5,741 bases of DNA, taken from JAKZSU01 sp047517485. Lineage in GTDB: Bacteria > Pseudomonadota > Alphaproteobacteria > UBA7887. The notes under the pieces are model-generated. The model did no database searches. It was not told the DNA's origin and worked only from the letters and a program-made list of their open reading frames with translations. Of the stretch, positions 1 through 4,813 are shown one piece after another. Both the position numbers and the translations under genes were made by a program. Positions within the stretch are counted from its first letter, which is position 1. Each line of letters begins with the position of its first letter. The DNA lies in NCBI GenBank assembly GCA_047517485.1, contig JAKZSU010000028.1:1-5741 (forward strand), read 5' to 3'.

Positions 1-277
1 ACACCATTTCCTGATCCCACGGCCACAAGCTGCGCAGGTCGATCACCTCGAGCCCGAGGCCCTGCTCGGCCAGGCGTTCGGCCGCCGCTTCGGCGACCCC
101 GACCATACGCGACCACGCGACCACGTGACCACGTGACCACGGTGGCTTCGGTCCCGGCGTGGGCGATCCGCGATTAAGCATGTCCATTGTGGCCCGTTCA
201 TCGTCGCCCATTAGGCGCGAGTAACCGGCAACGTCCGCCGCCAGGATAGCCAACAATGCGCGCGCGGCCTCGGCCAT
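1..277 (-). pseudogene. Chimeric remnant: class III cyclase N-terminus joined to 2-oxo-acid dehydrogenase E1 beta C-terminus (runs off left edge)
   Basis: Reading leftward from the ATG at 277-275, the frame stays open to the window edge for about 92 codons. Residues 1-36 (277-170) resemble the start of class III adenylate/guanylate cyclases, with 'LLAILAADVAGYSRLMG'; the rest of the catalytic domain is missing. From residue 52 (124 to 1) the product matches the C-terminal transketolase-like domain of E1 beta subunits of pyruvate or branched-chain dehydrogenases, with 'VVAWSRMVGVAEAAAERL' and 'EVIDLRSLWPWDQ'. Between them, at about 170-130, E1 beta homology continues in another frame as 'RIAHAGTEATVV'. 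The two E1 beta pieces are separated by 16 extra bases of an 8-bp repeat. The E1 beta gene therefore lacks its thiamine-diphosphate-binding N-terminal part and is also frameshifted. Functional expression is unlikely. Family calls are from remembered motifs and are fairly secure; which dehydrogenase complex is meant cannot be told. Confidence 0.7.
106..140. repeat. Octanucleotide tandem repeat that breaks the E1 beta frame
   Basis: On the plus strand the unit GACCACGT or GACCACGC occurs in tandem at 111-118, 119-126 and 127-134, with a partial unit at 135-140 and a degenerate one just before 111. On the coding minus strand this reads as two GTCACGTG units (137-122) followed by GTCGCGTG and GTCGCGTA (121-106). 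The last two encode the expected 'VAWSR' stretch of E1 beta. Removing the first two units (16 bp) would restore one continuous E1 beta frame, 'GTEATVVAWSRMVG'. The extra units are therefore best explained as a replication-slippage expansion. Confidence 0.7.
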
Positions 278-304
278 GCCTTCGATCTCCCTCTCGGTGA
301 TCGA

Positions 305-880
305 ATGGTACGACTATGGCAGGCATGCCTCAAGACAATGGCCCACAGCTTGGCGCAAACCGGATTATCCCGGTTCAATCTGGTCAACGTCGGCGGGGTC
401 GCGGCGACCGCGCTCGAGTCCATGGCGGCGCGCGTCGCCGAGTACGGCTGGCACGTCCAGGTGATGATTCACGGCCCCGACCTGGCCGATCTCGACCAAC
501 GCCTGCGCGCCCTGCCGGTCGACGTGGTGATCGATCACATGGGCCGGATGGACGCCGCCGCGGGCATCGACCAGCCAGGTTTTCGCGCTCTACTCGGGCT
601 CATGGAGACCGGCCGCTGCTGGGTCAAACTATCCGGCGCCTACCGCACCGACCTCGACGGCCCGCCCTGGCAAGCCGCGCGCCCCTTCGCCGAGGCGCTG
701 ATCAAAGCCGCGCCGGAACGACTGGTCTGGGCCACCGACTGGCCGCACCCCGATCTCGCCGGCAGCCCCATGCCCAACGACGGCGACTTGTTAGACGCGC
801 TGGGCGACTGGGTGCCCGACGACGACACGCTGCACCGCATCCTCGTCGATAATCCGGCGATGCTCTACGATTTTTCATAA
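305..880 (+). pseudogene. C-terminal part of an LigI-like amidohydrolase (Amidohydro_2 family), N-terminal half missing
   Basis: The frame encodes 191 residues, of which about 23-191 (from 371) resemble TIM-barrel metal-dependent hydrolases of the 2-pyrone-4,6-dicarboxylate lactonase (LigI) type. Visible family motifs are 'RFNLVN' (residues 23-28), 'VIDHMGR' (75-81), 'WVKLSGAYR' (106-114) and 'ATDWPHP' (143-149). The last holds the strand-8 aspartate (D145) expected to be catalytic. Family members are usually about 280-300 residues and carry an N-terminal HxH motif on strand 1; that motif and roughly the first 100 residues are absent. Residues 1-22 do not look like the family and mark a junction with unrelated DNA. 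No convincing ribosome binding site precedes the ATG at 305. The frame itself is undamaged, so truncation looks fairly recent. A folded active enzyme is unlikely. The true substrate of the parent enzyme cannot be told. Confidence 0.75.
358..375. repeat. Short inverted repeat at the amidohydrolase truncation point
   Basis: AACCGG (358-363) and CCGGTT (370-375) form a perfect 6-bp stem around ATTATC. It sits where family-like amidohydrolase sequence begins (about 371), so it may mark the rearrangement junction. It may equally be chance. Confidence 0.3.
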
Positions 881-1000
881 GCAACGGCAGAAAGCCGTCG
901 CCGTGCATGGCAACCATCGAGATCGCACTTCTTCCCCTTCTCCCCTCGCGGGAGAAGGTCGGGATGAGGGGGACGCTTCCCAAAAGTTCAGGCGACTCTC
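881..1000. other. Non-coding gap between two gene remnants
   Basis: No family-like coding sequence was recognised here. Just after the amidohydrolase stop, ACGGC (884-888) and GCCGT (894-898) could form a 5-bp hairpin around AGAAA, too weak to call a terminator. The only clear element is the palindrome at 934-972. The Rhs frame is first open at 968, right after an in-frame TGA (965-967). Confidence 0.5.
934..972. repeat. REP-like intergenic palindrome of the 'CTCTCCC...GGGAGAGGG...GATGAGGG' type
   Basis: CCTTCTCCC (936-944) and GGGAGAAGG (950-958) form a perfect 9-bp stem with a CTCGC loop, followed by TCGGGATGAGGGG. Sequences of this shape (C-rich arm, loop, G-rich arm, then GGGATGAGGG or GGGGTGAGGG) are dispersed in intergenic DNA of many GC-rich proteobacteria. 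Here it sits between the amidohydrolase remnant and the Rhs remnant, consistent with insertion at, or recombination through, a dispersed repeat. The family assignment is from memory of the sequence pattern. Confidence 0.6.
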
Positions 1001-1426
1001 GACCGTCCGCGGCATATCCATTTCGACGCCCGCGGCTCGGTGATCGCGCTCACCGACGAATTCACCGGCGCGATCGTCGAGAGCTACGCCTACGGCCCAT
1101 TCGGCGCAAGCGACGAGGTCAGCGGCGCCGGCAATCCCTACCGCTTCACCGGCCGCCGGCTCGACGACGAGACCGGCTTCTATCATTATCGCGCGCGGGT
1201 CTACAGCGTTGCGCTCGGCCGCTTCCTCCAGCCCGACCCCGCCGGCTTCGCCGACGGCCTCAACCTCTACGCCTACGTCGCCAACGACCCGATGAACTTC
1301 ATCGATCCGATGGGATTGGGGAGATTGGGGAGAGACGGATTCTTTACCGGTTCATCGAATTACCCTCCCAATTTCCCCTGGCCCTTGGCCAGGGTCGCTT
1401 ACACGATCCAACACTTTCACCGGTGA
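1001..1426 (+). pseudogene. Rhs repeat-associated core fragment with a short variable C-terminal tail
   Basis: The frame is open from 968; recognisable homology starts around 1004 ('RHIHFDARGSVIALTD') and only then reaches a possible GTG start at 1040. Numbered from that GTG, the Rhs core signature is clear: 'ESYAYGPFG' (14-22), 'YRFTGRRLDDETGFYHYRAR' (34-53), 'GRFLQPDPAGF' (60-70) and 'NDPMNFIDPMGL' ending at residue 93 (1318). In full-length Rhs proteins this core closes a YD-repeat shell of a thousand or more residues and is followed by a variable toxin domain. Here the shell is entirely absent and the tail after 'DPMGL' is only 35 residues, with no toxin family I recognise. No immunity gene follows. 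The piece is best read as a 5'-truncated remnant or a displaced core cassette. A GTG-initiated 128-residue product is possible but unlikely to function. Confidence 0.8.
1376..1394. repeat. Perfect 8-bp inverted repeat near the end of the Rhs fragment
   Basis: CCCTGGCC (1376-1383) and GGCCAGGG (1387-1394) pair around a CTT loop, inside the last codons of the Rhs frame. No T-tract follows, so an intrinsic terminator is doubtful. It might be a recombination scar or a weak transcriptional stop. Confidence 0.35.
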
Positions 1427-1605
1427 TGGGGGGTGTACCTCTCGGCCTCTCGTTTTCGCGAAGCTCTTGGCACCGTTTTCTTATCCGATATGGGCCCCTC
1501 CATGGCCACTGTGACTCCTTCGTATCGAGCCAACAACCTCAAAGTTGTAATCGCGCGCGACCGTGGCGGTGATAGGATCGCGCTCCAACCCCCGCGAGGA
1601 TCCTT
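1427..1605. other. Intergenic region upstream of the propeller gene
   Basis: No coding signal was recognised. TTGGCA (1467-1472) with TATGGG (1489-1494) and TTGTAA (1545-1550) with GATAGG (1571-1576) are weak sigma-70-like pairs at 16 and 20 bp spacing. Neither is convincing. The region should hold the promoter of the following gene, because everything upstream is remnant DNA. Confidence 0.3.
1596..1600 (+). promoter_or_regulatory. Shine-Dalgarno site for the TTG start at 1606
   Basis: GAGGA ends 5 nt before the TTG at 1606-1608. This is the best ribosome binding site in the region. It supports the rare TTG start, which also places an export signal exactly at the N-terminus. Confidence 0.6.
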
Positions 1606-3207
1606 TTGAATAGATTCCTTTGCTACCTTGGTTTCATAGTCTGCCTTGGCTCCAACGCCACCGCGGAACCGCTACAATTACTCGCCCAGCCGGGCCCGTG
1701 GCCGGCGGTCTCCGGCCTGATCTCCTTTAACGGCCGGCTGTGGCTGGTCAACAGCGACCCCCACGTCAATCACAACGCCGCCGATATCTACAGCTTCGAT
1801 CCGGGGCAGGGGGAGATGCGCTACGAGGCGGCATTGTTCAGCCAAGGCGCCGGCGATCCGGTGGTGTTCGACGGCCGCCTCTACTGGCCCTTTGAAGACC
1901 CGCGATTTTCCGCCTTGCGCGGCGAATATGTGGTCACCGACGGCACCGCCTGGCGCTGGCACGCGCTGTCGGACGGCCTGGCATTCCACGTCCATGCCAT
2001 GGCAACCCTGGGCGGGAAACTCTACGCCGCAACCTCCGCCTGGCGTGCCGGCCTCCAGGTTTCCGACGACGGCGGCGCGACCTGGCGCATCCTCTACGAC
2101 CATCCGACACCCGAGTCCCGGGTGAGCCGCATCACCGCGCTCGAGGCCGCGCACGGCACGCTCTACGCCGGCCTCACCGACCGCCGCGTCACCGGCCCTC
2201 GCCTGCTCCGCCTCGAAGGCGATACTCTGGTGCCCGCCGAGGCCTGGCCCGAGGGACGCCGCGTCGATCAACTGGCGGCGCACGGCGCCTGGCTCTACGG
2301 CACCAACGTCACCGCCAACGGCAGCGCCTTGTGGCGCACCGATGGCACCGTCGCCGAACGCGTCCACGCCCTCGACGGTCACGCGGTCCGCGGCCTAGCC
2401 GCTGGCGCGGATGCATTATGGGCGGTCAGTGTCGGTACCAACGGCGAGGGCCGCCTTTGGCGCACCACCAACGGCGAGACCTGGCACGTCGCACACAACT
2501 TCGCCGACGCCAGCCCCACCGCCGTCGCCCTCCACGCCGGCCAAGTCTACGTCGGCGCCCGCGGCCCGCACGGCCGCGGCTCGCTCTGGGGTCCAGCCGC
2601 TCCGGCGGCCGCGGTCAATTTGCCGCCGGCGATGGCTCTGCCGCCGGTGATCACGTCGTCCGACGCCGAGTTCTCGCTCGCCGAACTCGATCGCGCGCTC
2701 GCCGATCCCGCAAGCTATGAAGACTACGGTGCCGGGTTGCGCGCCGCTTTGAAACCCTTCCTCGGAACTCGCTCGCCGGCGCTCGGCGCCGCCCTGTCGG
2801 AACGACTCGCCGGCCCATTCCCAGACATAAACCTGCAATTGTTCTCCACCGCGTTCGTCGTCACCGCCACCGAGATGGCGCAATGGGGCCTGCTGCGCGC
2901 CATCGCGCTCACCGGTCACGGGCGCATCCCGACGGCGCTGATCGCCAGCCCGTGGCGCGCCGTGCCCAATGATGCGGAGAAATATTTCGAACCCGCGCCC
3001 GCCGCCGCCTGGGCCGCCGCGCAACTCGGCCAGGACGACGACGCCACCCTCGCCGCCCTGATCGCCCGCCTCGATAGGCGCGGCGATCCCGACTGGCTCA
3101 CCGGCGACATGATCGCCGCGCTGACCGCGCTCACCGGCCACCGCTTCGGCCACGACATCGCCGCCTGGCGCCGCTGGTGGGAGGACCAGCGCGGGCGTCG
3201 CGAATAG
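1606..3207 (+). CDS. Exported seven-bladed beta-propeller-like protein with helical C-terminal region
   Basis: The 533-residue product starts at TTG after a good Shine-Dalgarno site. Residues 1-20 look like a Sec signal peptide with an 'ATA' cleavage site before E21, so the protein should act in the periplasm or outside the cell. Residues about 40-335 contain a recurring aromatic strand motif ('LWLV', 'LYWP', 'LYAA', 'LYAG', 'LYGT', 'LWAV', 'VYVG') at residues 46, 93, 140, 187, 231, 272 and 315. The 41-47-residue spacing fits seven propeller blades. A canonical Asp box 'SDDGGATW' lies at 153-160, a degenerate one ('TTNGETW') at 287-293, and 'LWRTDGT' near 245; these suggest sialidase/BNR-type or kelch-type blades. 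A Pro/Ala-rich linker (about 330-350) leads to an alpha-helical, HEAT-like region ending in 'AAWRRWWEDQ'. No catalytic residues were recognised, so a binding or scaffold role is more likely than an enzyme. The exact family is unknown to me. Confidence 0.8.
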   Translation: MNRFLCYLGFIVCLGSNATAEPLQLLAQPGPWPAVSGLISFNGRLWLVNSDPHVNHNAADIYSFDPGQGEMRYEAALFSQGAGDPVVFDGRLYWPFEDPRFSALRGEYVVTDGTAWRWHALSDGLAFHVHAMATLGGKLYAATSAWRAGLQVSDDGGATWRILYDHPTPESRVSRITALEAAHGTLYAGLTDRRVTGPRLLRLEGDTLVPAEAWPEGRRVDQLAAHGAWLYGTNVTANGSALWRTDGTVAERVHALDGHAVRGLAAGADALWAVSVGTNGEGRLWRTTNGETWHVAHNFADASPTAVALHAGQVYVGARGPHGRGSLWGPAAPAAAVNLPPAMALPPVITSSDAEFSLAELDRALADPASYEDYGAGLRAALKPFLGTRSPALGAALSERLAGPFPDINLQLFSTAFVVTATEMAQWGLLRAIALTGHGRIPTALIASPWRAVPNDAEKYFEPAPAAAWAAAQLGQDDDATLAALIARLDRRGDPDWLTGDMIAALTALTGHRFGHDIAAWRRWWEDQRGRRE

Positions 3208-3271
3208 CCGCCTTGCTCCGACGTTGTGTTCGGGACTACCCTCTAACCGTGTGGCGTTGCGAGTGTCTCTT

Positions 3272-3276
3272 GGGAG
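3272..3276 (+). promoter_or_regulatory. Shine-Dalgarno site fixing the cupin start at 3284
   Basis: GGGAG lies 7 nt upstream of the ATG at 3284. This decides against the longer frame from 3224, which would put 20 non-hydrophobic residues ahead of the signal peptide. Confidence 0.65.
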
Positions 3277-3283
3277 CAAGAAT

Positions 3284-3745
3284 ATGAAACGTAAAATTTC
3301 GGTCCTGTTCGGCGTTGTGCTGCTGGCCACCGCCGGATTGGCCTATGCCGCCGGTCACGCCAATCACGGCACCATGACCCCCTACAGCGAAGCCGACTGG
3401 CAGGAAATCGCGCCGGGCTCGCCGGTGAGCGTCATCGTCCTGTGGGGCGATCCGCATAACGGCGAAAGCGGCCGGCTGATCAAACTGCCCGCCGGATTCT
3501 CGGCGCCGATCCACGCCCACAACGCCGATTATCATGGCATCAATCTGACCGGGACGTGGCGTCATTCGTTCGAGGAAACCGGCGAGGTGGCGGAGCTTCC
3601 CCCCGGCTCCTACGTCAACCAGCCCGGCCCCGAGTGGCACGGCGACTCGTGCCTCGGGCCGGAAGACTGCATCATCTTCCTCCACATGCATCAGAAAACC
3701 AACTTCATTCCGCGCGGAGAATTAAGACCAAGCTCAATTGAGTGA
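3284..3745 (+). CDS. Exported DUF4437-like cupin protein
   Basis: From the ATG at 3284 the product is 153 residues. Residues 1-22 form a signal peptide: 'MKRK', a hydrophobic core, then 'AYA' before A23. The mature part is a single small cupin barrel resembling DUF4437/ChrR-like cupins. Motif 1 is 'PAGFSAPIHAHNADYHG', giving candidate metal ligands H77, H79 and possibly H84. Motif 2 is 'PPGSYVNQPGPEWHGD', giving H119. A late 'FLHMHQK' adds two more histidines. Two cysteines in 'DSCLGPEDC' could form a disulfide in the periplasm. Many DUF4437 proteins are longer and carry two cupin domains; this one has one. Its substrate is unknown. The gene starts 76 bp after the propeller gene on the same strand and may be co-transcribed with it. 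It ends close to the repeat array. Confidence 0.8.
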   Translation: MKRKISVLFGVVLLATAGLAYAAGHANHGTMTPYSEADWQEIAPGSPVSVIVLWGDPHNGESGRLIKLPAGFSAPIHAHNADYHGINLTGTWRHSFEETGEVAELPPGSYVNQPGPEWHGDSCLGPEDCIIFLHMHQKTNFIPRGELRPSSIE

Positions 3746-3760
3746 AACTCATTGCAGCTT

Positions 3761-4110
3761 GGCAAGCGCGACCGCGCGCCCGAGCTTACGCGAGGCCAGC
3801 CCGCGTGGCGCTTGAACGCGCTTTAAAACAACCGGGCTGCGCACTGCGCAGGCCGGCAAGCGCGACCGCGCGCCCGAGCTCATGCGAGGCAGCCTGCGTG
3901 GCGCTTGAACGCGCTTTAAAACAACCGGACTGTGCGGTGCGCAGTCCGGCAAGCGCGACCGCGCGCCCGAGCGCCCGAGCTCATGCGAGGCCAGCCTGCG
4001 TGGCGCTTGAACGCGCTTTAAAACAACCGGACTGTGCGGCGCGCAGTCCGGCAAGCGCGACCGCGCGCCCGAGCTCATGCGAGGCAGCCTGCGTGGCGCT
4101 TGAACGCCCT
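3761..4110 (+). repeat. Tandem array of four ~95-bp hairpin-bearing repeat units
   Basis: Units begin with GGCAAGCGCGACCGCGCGCC at 3761, 3855, 3948 and 4050, giving lengths of 94, 93 and 102 bp and a final truncated unit ending at 4110. Each unit has the same order: the GC-rich head, CGAGCT(C/T)A(T/C)GCGAGG, a CCTGCGTGGCGC-like block, TTGAACGC, an A/T-rich TTTAAAACAACC spacer, then a hairpin. The hairpin runs 3832-3856, 3925-3949 and 4027-4051 and includes the first GG of the next unit. In units 2 and 3 it is an 11-bp stem with a 3-nt loop, starting CCGGACTG and ending CAGTCCGG. Unit 3 is longer because of an 8-bp duplication and one added C. Placement between convergent genes resembles clustered REP/BIME elements. 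There are no unique spacers, so this is not a CRISPR array. Confidence 0.85.
3964..3979. repeat. 8-bp tandem duplication inside repeat unit 3
   Basis: CGCCCGAG is present twice in a row (3964-3971 and 3972-3979), while every other unit has it once. It explains most of the extra length of unit 3 and looks like replication slippage. Confidence 0.8.
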
Positions 4111-4112
4111 AC

Positions 4113-4143
4113 AAACCGCGATGAGTCTTGCTCATCGCGGTTT
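4113..4143. terminator. Probable bidirectional intrinsic terminator
   Basis: AAACCGCGATGAG (4113-4125) and CTCATCGCGGTTT (4131-4143) form a perfect 13-bp stem with a TCTTG loop. The A and T runs are inside the stem ends, so either transcript gets a short U-run at the 3' side. On the minus strand it begins 13 nt after the stop codon of the unknown-protein gene. On the plus strand it follows the repeat array behind the cupin gene. It takes the place of the usual repeat hairpin in the fourth unit. Confidence 0.75.
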
Positions 4144-4156
4144 GGTGTAAGACCCG

Positions 4157-4813
4157 TCAACTGTCGTCCGTGTAGCGGATGGCCCAAACCGGCGGCCCGA
4201 TGATCTGCATCAGAACTTTGGTGCCGGCATCGGCGCCGCTCAGGCTGCCGATATGCGGGCGGCCGCCGTCGTAGGTCAGCAGCCAGCCGGCGGTCGCCGA
4301 TGGGCAATCGAGGTGTAACGTCGACACCTCGCCATCCGGCATTTGTTGGTGCAGGACGATGGTGCCGCCCGACAGGATCTGCATGATTTCGTCGGCGCCG
4401 GTGCCGTCGTCGGCGCGGTTCACGTGGAAGCGGTCGAAACGCGAATAATCGACTCCATCCTCGACCAGATAGAGCCGGGGGTAACCATATTCGTGCCCCG
4501 AGACTTGGGTCCGCATCGCGCCGCCGTCCGCCACGTGGGGCGCGCGTCCCGCCGCGGCGATTATTTCCAGCAGCCGCGCGCGCGGCAGCAGGAATTGATC
4601 GACCAACTTTGCCTGCTCGGACTCGCTCAAGTTTGCGCGGTCGAGCAAACTTCGCGCATCGTCCGGCATATTGGCGAGCGAGAGCGGCCAAACCTTGGCG
4701 CCCACGTCCTTGAGCCGAGCATTGATCGCGGCGTGCTCGGTCAGCCGCGTCTCTTCGCCGGCGATCTCGAGGCGAAGTCCCGTCTCAGCGGCCGCCGAAC
4801 ATTCCGATCCCAT
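4157..4813 (-). CDS. Hypothetical protein in an operon with a glutathione S-transferase
   Basis: I do not recognise this 218-residue family. The preferred start is the ATG at 4813-4811, which overlaps the end of the upstream GST gene by 29 nt. A GGAG about 13 nt upstream is a weak ribosome binding site, and translational coupling to the GST gene is likely. A longer frame from 4858 adds 15 residues embedded in GST coding sequence and is less likely. There is no signal peptide or membrane segment, so the protein should be cytoplasmic. Residues 20-95 look helical and charged, with 'LKDVGAKVWPLSLANMPDD' and 'LSESEQAKLVDQFLLPRARL'. Residues 100-218 look beta-rich, with 'SGHEYGYPRLYLVEDG', 'QILSGGTIVLHQQMPDG' and 'GWLLTYDGGRPHIG'. 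This could be a cupin-like or other beta-barrel fold, but no metal-ligand motif is convincing. The stop codon lies 13 nt before the terminator hairpin. Confidence 0.75.
   Translation of the reverse strand: MGSECSAAAETGLRLEIAGEETRLTEHAAINARLKDVGAKVWPLSLANMPDDARSLLDRANLSESEQAKLVDQFLLPRARLLEIIAAAGRAPHVADGGAMRTQVSGHEYGYPRLYLVEDGVDYSRFDRFHVNRADDGTGADEIMQILSGGTIVLHQQMPDGEVSTLHLDCPSATAGWLLTYDGGRPHIGSLSGADAGTKVLMQIIGPPVWAIRYTDDS

Larger units (their letters stand above)
3746..4156. other. Gene-free convergent intergenic region filled by repeats and a terminator
   Basis: The stretch lies between the 3' ends of the cupin gene (plus) and the unknown-protein gene (minus). It contains four units of the ~95-bp repeat (3761-4110) and a strong hairpin (4113-4143). 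Long open frames through it on both strands are products of the repeat's GC-rich composition. The 94/93/102-bp unit lengths do not keep one reading frame, so I call it non-coding. Confidence 0.7.

Noticed and set aside
3224..3283. 20-residue N-terminal extension of the cupin protein
   Set aside because: The ATG at 3284 has a good Shine-Dalgarno site and opens directly with a normal signal peptide.
2416..3330. Long minus-strand frame (304 codons) opposite the propeller and cupin genes
   Set aside because: A codon-position shadow of GC-rich plus-strand genes. The plus-strand products have signal peptides, motifs and ribosome binding sites, and the minus frame has none.
3761..4110. CRISPR array
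   Set aside because: Units of 93-102 bp are contiguous and similar throughout; there are no short repeats separated by unique spacers and no cas genes.
3742..4203. 153-residue plus-strand frame with an internal repeat, starting at a GTG that overlaps the cupin stop codon
   Set aside because: It merely reads through the ~95-bp repeats. Unit lengths of 94, 93 and 102 bp do not preserve one frame, there is no clear ribosome binding site, and the composition is that of GC-rich non-coding DNA.
3749..4691. Minus-strand frames across the repeat array and into the unknown-protein gene
   Set aside because: Shadow frames of the repeats and of the 4157-4813 gene, with no family-like sequence.
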